A model generated the notes under the pieces. The model worked only from the letters and a program-made list of their open reading frames with translations. It was not told the origin of the DNA and made no database searches. A DNA stretch of 64,000 nucleotides from positions 1-64,000 of the forward strand of contig NZ_FNDD01000008.1 of the NCBI RefSeq assembly GCF_900100015.1, in the 5' to 3' direction. The position numbers and the translations under genes were made by a program. Of the stretch, positions 45,720-56,002 are shown in pieces; positions within the stretch are counted from its first letter, which is position 1, and each line of letters opens with the position of its first letter. This DNA is from Vibrio xiamenensis. Lineage in GTDB: Bacteria; Pseudomonadota; Gammaproteobacteria; Enterobacterales; Vibrionaceae.

Positions 45720-46640
45720 TTACAGTCCGCAGGCGTTGATGACTTCATCGATTTGATCGCGAAATTCGAGATCGCCGAGGGTGGTAAGTCGGTAGAGAAT
45801 ATCGGCGCCAGTGACATCAAATTCCACTTCGTGTTCATCGATATCCTCATCTCCTCGTCGGAACATCAACACATGGTTCGCGATCCGTGCGATGTCGAGG
45901 TAAGTCACATCATGTTCAGGATATTCAATACGCTCGTTGGTTGCTACTTCAACAAAGTCAGAATCGAAACCCCAATGTTCGAGTACCAATTTACTAACAA
46001 TAGAACACTGGCTGCTAAATATTTGCAGAGCAATATTTTCGTCCAAATAATTACCTCTTTCTAAATACAGGTAATATTCATTGACGATACAGAATAATCC
46101 AATATCAGCTAACAACCCGGTTAATAGTGCTTTATCATTTTCTAAGTTTTTATATCTTGGATCGCCACTTTCACGAAACCCTTTTGTGACCATAACCATA
46201 GTTGCAGCAAGTTCTCTTGACGTCGCTGCACTATTGATAAGAATATAATTACACTCTTTACTTAAATTAACGGATTGCTTTAATTGTTCTATAGATTGTG
46301 CGGTTACTATATCGCGAACGCGATGAATACCAAGGCGAGCAACAGCCGTAACGAGATCAGTACATATAATACTGCGTCGGTTAAAAATAACTGAGTTAGC
46401 GACACGTATGACAATAGCCGCCAGACTGGGATCCTCAATGAGGCAGTCAGCGATATCAGTGGCGCTAGTGTTTTCCTGAGCGGATAGTCTCTGAATTTGC
46501 AAAACGACGTCTGGAATAGGTGGAAGAGATATTTTCCCAGTACTAATAGACTGTTCAATTAATTGCGCAAACTCTGTTTCTATACCTTTTATTAATATCT
46601 CATTATTCTCAGGCAACCAATAAAATGATAAATGGTTCAT
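45720..46640 (-). CDS. HDOD-domain protein
   Basis: 306 residues. The HDOD domain covers about 35-240: LPPIPDVVLQIQRLSAQENTSATDIADCLIEDPSLAAIVIRVANS is the canonical start, and the metal-binding HD pairs are degenerate, as is usual in HDOD proteins. Such proteins act in signalling, often linked to cyclic-di-GMP or motility. The gene and its 360-bp upstream region are visibly AT-richer than neighbours. It may be co-transcribed with lysO (25-bp gap). Confidence 0.85.
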   Translation of the reverse strand: MNHLSFYWLPENNEILIKGIETEFAQLIEQSISTGKISLPPIPDVVLQIQRLSAQENTSATDIADCLIEDPSLAAIVIRVANSVIFNRRSIICTDLVTAVARLGIHRVRDIVTAQSIEQLKQSVNLSKECNYILINSAATSRELAATMVMVTKGFRESGDPRYKNLENDKALLTGLLADIGLFCIVNEYYLYLERGNYLDENIALQIFSSQCSIVSKLVLEHWGFDSDFVEVATNERIEYPEHDVTYLDIARIANHVLMFRRGDEDIDEHEVEFDVTGADILYRLTTLGDLEFRDQIDEVINACGL

Positions 46641-47002
46641 AAAAATTGCAAGAAGTGGATAACTACCGGATTTTAACGTTTCTTATAGATAATAGGCAAA
46701 TGGTATCAGTTACTGCACTGTGTACGTAATACTGAAATACCCTATTAACCTACATGTATTTTAAGAATAGAGTGTCATTATCATTCATTTGTGTGAGCAG
46801 CATTCCATAAATATTGTTTTTGAGTTTTAATGATGTGAACTATGCACAGACTTATTTTTTATCATAAACTATCATTTGGTTCGGGAATTCTAGATTCATT
46901 GCTATACAAATAAATTATTTGAATCAGACCCAACTTCTTTTTTCGCTTAAATGCTGCTGTATCTGGTGATCGACCTAATCGGGGTTTCAAGATTAAGGAT
47001 CA
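46641..47002. other. AT-rich intergenic region ahead of tfoX
   Basis: No gene is visible in 360 bp. The region must contain divergent promoters for the HDOD and tfoX genes. A TGTGA half site occurs around 46830 but its partner is misplaced. The only firm signal is the hairpin at 46967-47002. Confidence 0.5.
46967..47002 (+). promoter_or_regulatory. 5'-UTR hairpin pairing the tfoX ribosome-binding site
   Basis: TGAT and CCTAATC (46967-46970, 46974-46980) can pair with GATTA-A-GG and ATCA (46991-47002), with one bulged A and a 3-nt internal asymmetry. The AAGG Shine-Dalgarno (46995-46998) is thus inside the stem, and the start codon abuts it. In V. cholerae, tfoX translation is known to be blocked by its leader and opened by the chitin-induced sRNA TfoR; this hairpin fits that model. 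Confidence 0.6.
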
Positions 47003-47590
47003 ATGGATATGACAGAGCACAATTTTATACAATATGTTAAGCAGTTTGGTCACTTTCAAACACGTTCGATGTTTGGTGGATTGGGGCTTTTTCGCGAGGA
47101 AGCGATGTTCTCTCTGATGAGTGAAGAGAAAGTTTTCATTCGTGGGGGAGGTGCGTTGGATGCAACGCTTTGTTCGCTTGGCTGCGAAAAATATCGTCAC
47201 GTCAAAAAACAAACCACTGCAACCGTCAACTATTACGACATTACCCGCCTTTTTTCTACCCAACATGCAGAGTTGAATAACATCGTCGCGACAGCGATTG
47301 AGTGCTCTGTGTCTCAGCGAAAATTTAAACATGCGCCGGAAAATAAACGCTTGCGCGATTTACCCAATATGCAATTGACCTTAGAGCGTATGGTCAAAAA
47401 GTCGGGTATCGAGAGTGTTGATGATTTTGTCGAGCTTGGTGCGCCAGAGGTTTTTTCACGAGTGAAGCAAACTTATGGCAACAATGTGGATTTGAAATTG
47501 CTTTGGAAATTCGCCGGTGCCATTGAAGGTATTCACTGGAAATTGATTCAAGAACCGCGTAAACGTCAGCTGTTAGCGGATTGTCGCTAA
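47003..47590 (+). CDS. tfoX: TfoX/Sxy-family regulator of competence
   Basis: N-terminal TfoX domain (FGHFQTRSMFGGLGLFREEAMFSLM, then YYDITRLFS) and C-terminal TfoX domain (LRDLPNMQLTLERMVKKSGIESVDDFVELGAPEVFSRVKQTYG). TfoX works with CRP to turn on the DNA-uptake genes during growth on chitin. The N-terminus MDMTEHNF and the CEKYRHVKKQTTATVNYYDI-like block point to TfoX rather than the paralogue TfoY. ATG 47003 or 47009 may be used. The same downstream neighbour is found in V. cholerae as I recall it. Confidence 0.88.
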   Translation: MDMTEHNFIQYVKQFGHFQTRSMFGGLGLFREEAMFSLMSEEKVFIRGGGALDATLCSLGCEKYRHVKKQTTATVNYYDITRLFSTQHAELNNIVATAIECSVSQRKFKHAPENKRLRDLPNMQLTLERMVKKSGIESVDDFVELGAPEVFSRVKQTYGNNVDLKLLWKFAGAIEGIHWKLIQEPRKRQLLADCR

Positions 47591-47604
47591 CCGATTTTGC
47601 ACAT

Positions 47605-47634
47605 AAAAAAACCGAGGGCAGATCCTCGGTTTTT
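47605..47634. terminator. Bidirectional terminator between tfoX and the outer-membrane gene
   Basis: Arms ACCGAGG (47611-47617) and CCTCGGT (47624-47630) flanked by A-run and T-run. Confidence 0.85.
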
Positions 47635-47655
47635 CTTGTCATAACCAATAACTCG

Positions 47656-48198
47656 TTAGAATTTAAAGCGAGTTGTCATCATCATTTGGTTATCGTAGAA
47701 GTCGTTAAGACGCAATTCAGCACCCATAGAGAACAGCTCGGTTGAGTGGAAGCGCACGTAAACCGCACCTAGCCAGTCGTCTTTTTCGTCGATAGAAACG
47801 TAACCCGCTTTACCACCAACTTCAAGCTGTGGACCTAACCACTGGCGAATACCGAGGTTAAGTTCCATACCTGTGTCAGTACCGTTATGGCTGTCATCCA
47901 CTACGCGGAATAACATTTCGCCGGTCAAGTCTGCCCAGTTATTAAGTGGCGCGTGGAAGCCAAAACCGCCGGCTGCGTCGAAATCGCCTTCAAATTTGGA
48001 GTCAATTCGAGCGATAGCATGAGCATTTGGGTGGATAGATTTACTAAAAGCACCACCAAAAGTCACTGGGCTCGCGCCGATGCGGGCTTCGACGTAATCG
48101 TAGTTAAAGTTGCTCATGATGGACGGACTGTTGAAGTCTTCGGCAAAAGTTTGGCTCGATGCCAATACAAGTGCTGCAGCTAAGAGTGTTTTACGCAT
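47656..48198 (-). CDS. Small outer-membrane beta-barrel protein (hypothetical)
   Basis: About 180 residues. A signal peptide (RKTLLAAALVLASSQTFA) precedes alternating-pattern strands (YDYVEARIGASPVTFGGAFSKSI, DLTGEMLFRVV, GMELNLGIRQWL, LEVGGKAGYVSI, AVYVRFHST) and a C-terminal aromatic residue (TTRFKF), the signal for outer-membrane insertion. Both GTG 48204 (with AAAGG at 7 nt) and ATG 48198 are possible starts. Function unknown; position beside tfoX matches V. cholerae. Confidence 0.8.
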   Translation of the reverse strand: MRKTLLAAALVLASSQTFAEDFNSPSIMSNFNYDYVEARIGASPVTFGGAFSKSIHPNAHAIARIDSKFEGDFDAAGGFGFHAPLNNWADLTGEMLFRVVDDSHNGTDTGMELNLGIRQWLGPQLEVGGKAGYVSIDEKDDWLGAVYVRFHSTELFSMGAELRLNDFYDNQMMMTTRFKF

Positions 48199-48728
48199 AT
48201 TCACGATAAACCTTTATCTTGTTAATTTCCTTGGTCTTTGACGACAAGGCCGTCATGACATGTAATGTCGACATGATAATGCATCTTGGTCTGGATTCAC
48301 CAATAAAATGTCACTGTTTTGTCGTTTATCTATGTTTTAAGCAAGCTTCATTCCACAAAATGAAGCCTAATGCTGATTTGTTAGTCGGTATAGACGTATT
48401 GTCGAGCCTAAGTATTAAATTGGCTTATCAATACTGCGAATGACATCAAGCCTAACAGAACGCCGTCATGATGAATGACATATTTATTCATTCTCACATC
48501 AATATTGGAACACAGCTCATCTCTTTGACGCGCTTTTTAAGCCTTGGTTTCAAACCCCTGCGCGCCGCTGTGCGTAAATGGGGGTGAGTAATGACTCTGA
48601 TAAACCCAACGAACAGGTATGAAGTTCTGCTCGGCCTGTCGAGCTAAACAATCGTAGCATTTTGATTGCGATTATATCGTGCAAATGCCTGATTAAACCG
48701 ATGCTTTTTTCGTGTAGACTGAGAAAAA
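48199..48728. other. Gene-free stretch of about 530 bp
   Basis: No supported gene or clear RNA. Open frames here are short and lack ribosome-binding sites. The region around 48540-48600 is GC-richer than the rest but I find no strong hairpin. Confidence 0.45.
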
Positions 48729-50009
48729 ATGACAGAAAGTAAGATTCACATGCAGCAATTAAAAAAATGGGGCGCCATCGGTGGTGCAGTTTCTTTGGTA
48801 CTATGTTGGCCACTGGCGGTAGGCAGTATTGGTCAAAATGTGATTAGCGATGGCATTGCGCATCTAAATAATCATGCGCTTAAAGCTGAGGTGGTTGATT
48901 ACGACCGCGGCTATTTATCTTCTCATGTGAAAACTCGATATCAAGTCATTGACCCTAAGTTTGCTGAGCAGCTAACCAAAGATGGGTTACCGACGGAATT
49001 TTATGTCATAAGCGACGTGTCACATGGTTTGATGAGTTTAACGGCGCATTCGGTATTTGAAGACAGTCAACGTTTGCCAATTGAGCTAGATACCACCACA
49101 CAGCTTAATGGCAACACGGATTTCAATATCCAACTTGATAATTGGCACTATGTTGATAAAAACCAGCAAAAAGCCATGGTGTCGCTCACACCAGCGTCGT
49201 TATCAGGCTCATTGACTGTGCTCGGCGAGCTAAATTACGTTTTAGATATGCCTTCGGTGGAGCTCGACTTTGCATCTGGCGATAAATTGAAAGTCAATGG
49301 CATCAAGGCTAACGGACAGGGCAAGCGTACTCAGTCGTTTTGGATTGGCGAGCAGCAGTTATCGATTGCCGATGCTTCAATTGTCGATAGCAAACAAAAC
49401 ACCACCTTTGCGATGCAGGACGCCAGTTATCACTTTACGTCCAACCAAGACCCGACCAGTGAGCGTGTGTCCGGTCAGCATATCGTTGAATTAGATAATC
49501 TAAAAACTAACCAAGGTGAAGTGAGCCGTTTTAATATGGACATTTCGTTTGGCGACCTCGATAGCCAAGCGTTTAGCCGTTTACTCGACGTTTATCAAAA
49601 CAACCCTAAGCTGTCCGATGCCCAAATTCAGACTGCGGTGAAAAGCATTGAGACTCTGTTTGCGAAAGGATTTTATGTGTCGATGAATCAGCTCAGCGCC
49701 AAAGTAGGAGAGGGCGATTTCCGATCGTCGTTTGATTTAAAAGTACCGCAAGGCACCACGAACGTGGCGAAAAACCCTATGTCTGTTTTGCCGGCATTGA
49801 CGGGTAAATTGGACAGCTATGTTTCTGAGGCGCTGCTAAAGGAATTTCCTAACGTCAAACAGGTGGTCGACGAAGCGATCGTGATGGAAATTGCCGATCA
49901 AACCAAACAGGGATATCGTATTCAGGCCCAACTTGAAAATAGCAATCTTGTATTCAAGAACGGGCAAAAAATCCCGTTAATGGCGCTAATCGTGCCGATG
50001 ATGCTTTAG
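48729..50009 (+). CDS. DUF945 family protein (YdgA-like)
   Basis: 426 residues: a single N-terminal signal-anchor ([22 protein letters not shown]) then a long, mainly beta, periplasmic region and a hydrophobic C-terminus ([11 protein letters not shown]). The [25 protein letters not shown] pattern, a Tyr-Asp-Arg-Gly turn near the N-terminus, is typical of DUF945. ATG 48729 and ATG 48750 are both possible. Function unknown; it is followed by a strong terminator before serC. Confidence 0.85.
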   Translation: MTESKIHMQQLKKWGAIGGAVSLVLCWPLAVGSIGQNVISDGIAHLNNHALKAEVVDYDRGYLSSHVKTRYQVIDPKFAEQLTKDGLPTEFYVISDVSHGLMSLTAHSVFEDSQRLPIELDTTTQLNGNTDFNIQLDNWHYVDKNQQKAMVSLTPASLSGSLTVLGELNYVLDMPSVELDFASGDKLKVNGIKANGQGKRTQSFWIGEQQLSIADASIVDSKQNTTFAMQDASYHFTSNQDPTSERVSGQHIVELDNLKTNQGEVSRFNMDISFGDLDSQAFSRLLDVYQNNPKLSDAQIQTAVKSIETLFAKGFYVSMNQLSAKVGEGDFRSSFDLKVPQGTTNVAKNPMSVLPALTGKLDSYVSEALLKEFPNVKQVVDEAIVMEIADQTKQGYRIQAQLENSNLVFKNGQKIPLMALIVPMML

Positions 50010-50041
50010 CGCTAAATATTGCGTTATCCAGGTCATGAATA

Positions 50042-50065
50042 AAAAGAGGTCGAAAGACCTCTTTT
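50042..50065 (+). terminator. Terminator between DUF945 gene and serC
   Basis: Arms AAAAGAGGTC (50042-50051) and GACCTCTTTT (50056-50065) around a GAAA tetraloop. Confidence 0.85.
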
Positions 50066-50136
50066 GTTGCTTTTTATCCTGCTTAAAAAGTGTTATTAAT
50101 CTCACTAGTTTGTTAACAGCAGGAGCAAGGAAACTC

Positions 50137-51231
50137 ATGGCGTCTTCTACAGGCAATGTCTATAACTTTAGCGCGGGTCCCGCAGCACTTCCAAAACCAG
50201 TAATGGAAAAAGCACAAGCCGAGTTCATCGATTGGAACGGCCTTGGCACTTCAGTTATGGAAATTAGCCACCGCAGTAAAGCGTTTATTCAGGTTGCACA
50301 GCAAGCTGAGCAAGACTTACGCGATTTACTCAATATTCCCGATAACTATAAAGTGTTGTTTTGCCAAGGTGGCGCTCGAGCTCAATTCTCCGCAGTTCCA
50401 TTGAACCTGCTAGGCGGTCAATCGGTTGCAACATACGTAGACGCCGGCTACTGGGCAGAAAGCGCGATTGAAGAAGCGAACAAATATTGTCAAGTTGATG
50501 TGTTTGATGCCAAAACAACCATCGACGGCAAAGTTGCTATCAAACCAGCCTCTGAGTGGAACATTGCTCCAGATGCCGCGTATGTCCACTTCTGTCCAAA
50601 TGAAACCATTGATGGCGTTGAAATTTTTGACTTACCACAAACCGACAAGCCGATTGTAGCGGACATGTCGTCTAACATTTTGTCACGCCAAATTGATGTG
50701 TCTAAGTTCGGTGTTATTTACGCGGGCGCTCAAAAAAATATCGGTCCTGCGGGTATCTGTATCGCCATTGTGCGCGATGATCTCCTCGACCTTGCAAGCG
50801 ATGTACTACCTAGCTTCATCAACTATAAAATCCTGGCTGACAAAGATTCGATGTACAACACACCGCCGACTTACGCGTGGTACTTGTCAGGTTTGGTTTT
50901 CCAATGGCTTAAACAGCAAGGTGGTGTGGCTGCGATAGAGAAAATCAACCAAGAGAAAGCGTCGATTCTTTACGATTACATTGACGCTTCGCCGTTTTAC
51001 AAAAATGACATTCACCCAGCGAACCGCTCACGCATGAACATTCCTTTCCAACTGATCAAACCTGAGTTGGATGCGACCTTTTTGGAATTAGCGGAGCAGC
51101 GTGGTTTGGTGGCACTGAAAGGTCATCGCGTAGTTGGCGGTATGCGCGCTTCTATCTACAACGCGATGCCAATTGAAGGGGTTAAAGCCTTGGTTGCCTT
51201 TATGCAAGAGTTCGAAGCGCAACACGCTTAA
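50137..51231 (+). CDS. serC: Phosphoserine aminotransferase
   Basis: The PLP enzyme of serine and pyridoxine synthesis: 3-phosphohydroxypyruvate plus glutamate to phosphoserine. [19 protein letters not shown] at the N-terminus, [15 protein letters not shown] for PLP binding, [33 protein letters not shown] with the PLP lysine in AQKN, and [31 protein letters not shown] precedes ATG 50137, giving 364 residues; an open frame further upstream crosses the terminator and is not used. Confidence 0.97.
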   Translation: MASSTGNVYNFSAGPAALPKPVMEKAQAEFIDWNGLGTSVMEISHRSKAFIQVAQQAEQDLRDLLNIPDNYKVLFCQGGARAQFSAVPLNLLGGQSVATYVDAGYWAESAIEEANKYCQVDVFDAKTTIDGKVAIKPASEWNIAPDAAYVHFCPNETIDGVEIFDLPQTDKPIVADMSSNILSRQIDVSKFGVIYAGAQKNIGPAGICIAIVRDDLLDLASDVLPSFINYKILADKDSMYNTPPTYAWYLSGLVFQWLKQQGGVAAIEKINQEKASILYDYIDASPFYKNDIHPANRSRMNIPFQLIKPELDATFLELAEQRGLVALKGHRVVGGMRASIYNAMPIEGVKALVAFMQEFEAQHA

Positions 51232-51250
51232 TACGACTAAAATCGTAACG

Positions 51251-51281
51251 AAAAACCGAGCCCAATACGGCTCGGTTTTTT
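51251..51281 (+). terminator. Terminator of serC
   Basis: Arms AAAAACCGAGCC (51251-51262) and GGCTCGGTTTTT (51269-51280) followed by further T residues. Confidence 0.9.
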
Positions 51282-51470
51282 TATGTGCAAAAATGATAAC
51301 GCTATGATCTCTAATGGAGTTGTGAGCAGATTTCACGAGATTGAAACCAGCGACAACGGATATAAATATTTTTCTTAACGACAAATATTATTTTCTTTAT
51401 TTCAACATTAAACTGCCCAATGATTGGCATCCATTTGGCGTGGTGCCAATGATTAAGGAATCCGAAATTA

Positions 51471-52502
51471 ATGAAAAATGTCGTCAAAGGACTTTTGCTT
51501 TCAACGCTGGTTGCGTCAGGTTACGCACACGCACAAAACAAAGAGCTGAACGTTTATGCTTGGGGTGGTTATTTACCAGAAGCGTCGCTGCGCCAATTTG
51601 AGCAGCAAGAAGGCGTGACCATTAACTACTCGACCTTTGAAAACAACGAATCAATGTACACCAAATTAAAACTGCTCAATGGTGGTGGCTACGATGTGGT
51701 GTTTGCGTCGGCGTATTTTATTGAAAAAATGGCCCGTGAAGGTTTGCTTGCGCAGCTTGATCACAGCCAAATTCCAAACATGAAAGATACCATGCCGGCA
51801 CTGCTTGGCCAGGCGCATGACCCGAAAAACGCGTACTCGCTACCGTATATCTGGGGTGTAACGGGCATGAGTTACAACGCTAATGTGGTTGAGCCTCTTA
51901 GCAGTTGGTCAGATTTATGGAATGAAGAGTATGCCAATCAAGTGATGTTGATTGACGACATTCGCGACGTTTTTGGCATGGCGCTAAAAATGAACGGTTA
52001 CAGCATTAACAGCAAAAACGAACAAGAGATCAAAACAGCCTATGAGTCCTTGGTGGCGCTACAACCAAATGTACTGCTTTACAATTCCGATGCACCGCAT
52101 GTTCCATATGTTTCTGGAGAAGCAACGGTTGGCATGCAATGGAACGGCAACGCATTCCAAGGACAAGCCGAAATGCCAGAGCTAAAATTTGTGATGCCAA
52201 AAGAGGGCGCGGTACTGTGGATGGACAACTTTACCATTCCTTCTGGTAGCGACAACAAAGCCTTAGCTCACAAGTTTATTAACTTTATGTATCAGCCTGA
52301 AAACCAAGCGGAAATCGTGAAAAGTTTAGGTTATGCTTCGGCGACGACTACCGGCCGAGCGTTGCTACCTGAAGCACTGAGAAACAACAAAACCATCTTC
52401 CCAGCGGATGAAGACATGGCGAAAGGTGAGTTCATTAATGATGTTGGACCACAAGCTTTGGCCATTTACGAAAAATACTGGCAAAAGCTAAGAAACCAGT
52501 AA
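51471..52502 (+). CDS. PotD-type polyamine-binding periplasmic protein
   Basis: 343 residues. Signal peptide (VVKGLLLSTLVASGYAHA) then a PotD/PotF fold: LNVYAWGGYLPEASLRQFEQQ, YDVVFASAYFIEKMAREGLL, IWGVTGMSYNANVV and VLWMDNFTIPSGSDNK carry ligand-pocket residues. It binds spermidine or putrescine-like polyamines. No potABC permease genes are adjacent, so this is an orphan copy; it could feed a transporter encoded elsewhere or act in polyamine sensing. The terminator at 52524 follows. Confidence 0.88.
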   Translation: MKNVVKGLLLSTLVASGYAHAQNKELNVYAWGGYLPEASLRQFEQQEGVTINYSTFENNESMYTKLKLLNGGGYDVVFASAYFIEKMAREGLLAQLDHSQIPNMKDTMPALLGQAHDPKNAYSLPYIWGVTGMSYNANVVEPLSSWSDLWNEEYANQVMLIDDIRDVFGMALKMNGYSINSKNEQEIKTAYESLVALQPNVLLYNSDAPHVPYVSGEATVGMQWNGNAFQGQAEMPELKFVMPKEGAVLWMDNFTIPSGSDNKALAHKFINFMYQPENQAEIVKSLGYASATTTGRALLPEALRNNKTIFPADEDMAKGEFINDVGPQALAIYEKYWQKLRNQ

Positions 52503-52523
52503 TTTTTGCGAAACTGAAAGCTA

Positions 52524-52556
52524 AAAAAATCCGAGTACTGAGTACTCGGATTTTTT
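52524..52556. terminator. Bidirectional terminator between potD-like and ygiQ
   Basis: AAAAAATCCGAGTACT and AGTACTCGGATTTTTT form a near-perfect long dyad with almost no loop, flanked by A and T runs; convergent genes share it. Confidence 0.9.
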
Positions 52557-52557
52557 A

Positions 52558-54831
52558 TTAGCGCTGTCTTGATGGCTGTGACACTTTATTACGTCCCGGT
52601 TTGCCTTTTTGCTGCCCTCGACCTGGGCCATTGGAGGCGGCAGAACCCCCTCGACCACCTTGATTGGCATTTTGGCCTCGGCCTTTACCACTTGGCGCTT
52701 TGCCGCCAGATAACGGCTCAAACCCTGGTTGACTCTTGGTGTGTTTGGTCGCAAAGCGATTCGCACCATGACGACCGGATTTACGGCGCTGAGCAGGTGT
52801 TTTCGCGTCGATGTCTTCAGCGGGTACTAAACAGCTGTCTTTGTCACCAATCAAATGTTTTTTACCCATGTTGATCAATGCTTCGCGGATCAGCGGCCAG
52901 TTATTTGGATCGTGATAACGCAGCAGCGCTTTGTGCAGGCGACGTTGGCGCTCACCTTTGGCAACCGTGACTTCTTCACGCTTTTTGTATTTCACACGCT
53001 TGAGCGGGTTGGTCTCGGAGTAATACATCGCGGTAGCGTTACACATTGGCGATGGATAGAAGTTTTGTACTTGGTCGCACTCAAAATTATTCTTTTTCAG
53101 CCACAGTGCCAGGTTGAGCATATCTTCATCTTCAGTACCCGGGTGCGCGGAAATAAAGTAGGGAATCAAATACTGCTTTTTACCCGCTTCTTGGCTGAAT
53201 TTTTCAAACATCTCTTTAAAGCGATCGTATGCGCCCATGCCTGGTTTCATCATCAAATCCAGCGGGTTTTTCTCAGTATGTTCTGGGGCGATCTTCAAGT
53301 AGCCGCCAACGTGGTGGGTCACCAATTCTTTGACGTACTCAGGAGACTCAATCGCCAAGTCATAACGAACACCAGAGGCGATCATTACTTTCTTAATGCC
53401 ATCCACTTTACGCGCGGCGCGATACAGGTCGATGGTGTGTTTATGGTCAGTGTTGAGTTTGCTACAGATCCCTGGGAACACACACGATGGGCGGCGGCAG
53501 TTTGCCTCCGCTTTTGGATCGCTACAGCCTAGACGGTACATATTGGCAGTTGGCCCGCCAAGGTCGGAAATTGTACCGGTAAAGCCTGGAACTTTATCGC
53601 GAATTTCTTCAAGCTCATTCAAGATAGACTCTTGCGAACGGTTTTGAATGATACGACCTTCGTGCTCGGTAATTGAGCAGAACGAACAACCACCAAAACA
53701 GCCGCGCATGATATTGACCGAAGTCTTAATCATGTCGTAAGCGGGAATTTTGGCCTTGCCGTACATTGGGTGAGGTACGCGAGCGTAAGGCAAGTCAAAG
53801 ACGTAATCCATCTCTTCGGTAGCAAGCGGGATTGGCGCTTGGTTAACCCACAGTTCGCGATCGCCATGCTTTTGAATCAGCGCACGACCCGAATAAGGGT
53901 TGGTTTCCAAATGCATAATGCGGCTGGCATGAGCATAAAGAATGCGGTCGTTACGCAGTTTTTCAAAGCTTGGAATGCGTACTGCCGTGGTCGCTGCATC
54001 GTGGCGCGATGGACGAATCGTAATGGGCTGCGCAGCGCTGGTGTCGTCTTTTTTGGTTTCGCATTGCGTTTCTACTTCATAAGGGTTGGTCGGCACAAAG
54101 GCTTCCTTACGAGGTTTCTCAATACGTGATGAGTCAATGATTTTGTAATGCTCTGGCGCGGCAGGTAAATTCACTGCAGTACCGCGAATGTTGATCATTT
54201 CACTGATCGGCTCGCCATCTGCCAAGCGATGAGCGACTTCAACCAGAGCGCGCTCAGCGTTACCAAACAGCAAAATATCCGCTTTAGCATCAAACAGAAC
54301 TGAGCGGCGCACTTTGTCTGACCAATAGTCGTAGTGCGCCAAACGACGCAGGCTCGCCTCGATACCGCCGAGTACAATCGGCACTTCTTTATAGGCTTCG
54401 CGGCAGCGCTGTGAATAAACCAGCGTGGCGCGGTCAGGGCGCTTTCCGCCTTCGTTGTTTGGCGTGTAGGCGTCATCGTGGCGCAGCTTTTTGTCTGAGG
54501 TATAGCGGTTGATCATCGAATCCATGTTGCCCGCAGTAATACCAAAAAACAGATTCGGTTTACCTAGGCTCATGAACGCGTCTTTGTTTTGCCACTCTGG
54601 TTGGGCCAAAATACCGACGCGAAATCCTTGCGCTTCCAATAATCGGCCAATAATAGCCATACCAAAACTTGGATGATCGACGTAAGCATCACCGGTTACG
54701 ATAATAATGTCGCAGCTGTCCCAGCCCAGAGCGTCCATCTCTTTACGCGAGGTAGGAAGAAATGGCGCAGTGCCAAAGCAGGCTGCCCAGTATTGTTTGT
54801 GTTCGTGAATCGGTGTGATATCGCTGTGCAT
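52558..54831 (-). CDS. YgiQ-family radical SAM protein
   Basis: 757 residues. An N-terminal UPF0313/B12-binding-like region ([34 protein letters not shown]) precedes a radical SAM core whose cluster motif is CFGGCSFC (CX3CX2C). A further Cys set ([23 protein letters not shown]) could hold a second cluster. The last 60 residues are low-complexity and basic (Gly, Arg, Lys, Pro), a common variable tail. Reaction unknown to me. Confidence 0.92.
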   Translation of the reverse strand: MHSDITPIHEHKQYWAACFGTAPFLPTSRKEMDALGWDSCDIIIVTGDAYVDHPSFGMAIIGRLLEAQGFRVGILAQPEWQNKDAFMSLGKPNLFFGITAGNMDSMINRYTSDKKLRHDDAYTPNNEGGKRPDRATLVYSQRCREAYKEVPIVLGGIEASLRRLAHYDYWSDKVRRSVLFDAKADILLFGNAERALVEVAHRLADGEPISEMINIRGTAVNLPAAPEHYKIIDSSRIEKPRKEAFVPTNPYEVETQCETKKDDTSAAQPITIRPSRHDAATTAVRIPSFEKLRNDRILYAHASRIMHLETNPYSGRALIQKHGDRELWVNQAPIPLATEEMDYVFDLPYARVPHPMYGKAKIPAYDMIKTSVNIMRGCFGGCSFCSITEHEGRIIQNRSQESILNELEEIRDKVPGFTGTISDLGGPTANMYRLGCSDPKAEANCRRPSCVFPGICSKLNTDHKHTIDLYRAARKVDGIKKVMIASGVRYDLAIESPEYVKELVTHHVGGYLKIAPEHTEKNPLDLMMKPGMGAYDRFKEMFEKFSQEAGKKQYLIPYFISAHPGTEDEDMLNLALWLKKNNFECDQVQNFYPSPMCNATAMYYSETNPLKRVKYKKREEVTVAKGERQRRLHKALLRYHDPNNWPLIREALINMGKKHLIGDKDSCLVPAEDIDAKTPAQRRKSGRHGANRFATKHTKSQPGFEPLSGGKAPSGKGRGQNANQGGRGGSAASNGPGRGQQKGKPGRNKVSQPSRQR

Positions 54832-55038
54832 AAATTGACCTCTGATTTCGCGAGCGCGAATTATAGCCGCTTGCCCTAAGAGTATCTAGCGCTATATGTC
54901 CGTAAAGTTTAGAGGGAATAGGGGTAAAATGCGTCATTGAGTATGTATCGCATCCTGAAAACGAAATCGAGGCTGCGTATAGCGATATTTGCTGAGTCTG
55001 GTATTATCCGCAGCAATTATAGTGATGGATCGGATGTA

Positions 55039-55719
55039 ATGATTCTACAAATTCTCTCTCTTTGTGCACCGATGCTACTGGGTGTGCAGCTGCTATTAAC
55101 GCTGATTTTAGTGAAAGGCGATATCTGCCCGGGTCAACGCGGACGTATTCATAAAGTATTGCCGGTATTGGCAATTTTATGGCTTGCCGTCGCGCAATTG
55201 AAAATGCAAGCCATCATGGTGACGTTTGCGATTGGCTATTTTTACACCCAAGTACAGACTAAGAAAACCCGCGAGCGTGGGCCGCTTTGGATGATGTATT
55301 TGGCCAATGGTCTGGCGCTGGCTTATGTTGCGATTCAAATCGGCGAGCAGCCTGACTTGGCGTCGGCCGCGCATATGTTCTTGCAAATCGTGCTGTTTGG
55401 CGGCGTGTTAGCACACTTATTGTTGGTCGTTGCGCGCACAAGGCTGCAAGCCTTTCACCGTATTTTGCCGTTTGTTGGCGTGCTAGCGGCAATGTTTACC
55501 GCGCTAACGGTATTGGCCAAAGCGTATGGCTTACCTAAAGAAGTGCTAGACAGCGCAACGCACAATATTTTGTTTGGCTTATCTTTGATGATTTTTGCCA
55601 TCGTGGTGTGGTGTTGGCATATTTTTACCGATAAACCCGTTAACCGAGTTCAGCTATTTATTGCCCTGGCGATGCTGTTAGCCTCAGGTGTGTTCCATCA
55701 AGGATTATTTGTTCTGTAA
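55039..55719 (+). CDS. Hypothetical inner-membrane protein
   Basis: About 226 residues with seven or so hydrophobic helices (ILQILSLCAPMLLGVQLLLTLILV, VLPVLAILWLAVAQLKM, MMYLANGLALAYVAIQI, MFLQIVLFGGVLAHLLLVVA, ILPFVGVLAAMFTALTVLA, NILFGLSLMIFAIVVWCWHIF, LFIALAMLLASGVFHQG). ATG 55039 is preferred because an upstream in-frame extension is polar and unlike a membrane protein. I recognise no family. Confidence 0.75.
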   Translation: MILQILSLCAPMLLGVQLLLTLILVKGDICPGQRGRIHKVLPVLAILWLAVAQLKMQAIMVTFAIGYFYTQVQTKKTRERGPLWMMYLANGLALAYVAIQIGEQPDLASAAHMFLQIVLFGGVLAHLLLVVARTRLQAFHRILPFVGVLAAMFTALTVLAKAYGLPKEVLDSATHNILFGLSLMIFAIVVWCWHIFTDKPVNRVQLFIALAMLLASGVFHQGLFVL

Positions 55720-55790
55720 GCTTTGTCTCGGCAAAGTGACTCAAACCGCGCTACGCTTTATTCAGGCTTGAAGTGTAAAGGAGTGTGGTG

Positions 55791-55985
55791 ATGGATTTGA
55801 GCAATGTAAGCCGTTTCGACAGCGTGATTTTACTCGGTATCGTCAACGAAAAGCTGCGTTTAGAATGTGACAGCTTTGACGAACTGGCCTCAATGTACGA
55901 TATGGATGTCGACAATGTGATTGGTAAACTCAGTGGCCTTGGTTACCACTATGATCCGCTTACCAATCAGTTTAAAGCGCGTTAA
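55791..55985 (+). CDS. DUF4250 family protein
   Basis: 64 residues: DLSNVSRFDSVILLGIVNEKLRLECDSFDELASMYDMDVDNVIGKL matches DUF4250, a small soluble domain of unknown role. AAAGGAG precedes ATG 55791 at good spacing. A terminator overlapping the 3' end of the convergent metR gene follows. Confidence 0.85.
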   Translation: MDLSNVSRFDSVILLGIVNEKLRLECDSFDELASMYDMDVDNVIGKLSGLGYHYDPLTNQFKAR

Positions 55986-56002
55986 AATTTCTCTGTTTGA
56001 TA

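Noticed and set aside
46825..46845. CRP site upstream of tfoX (TGTGA...CACA)
   Set aside because: The half sites are one base too close for the consensus spacing.
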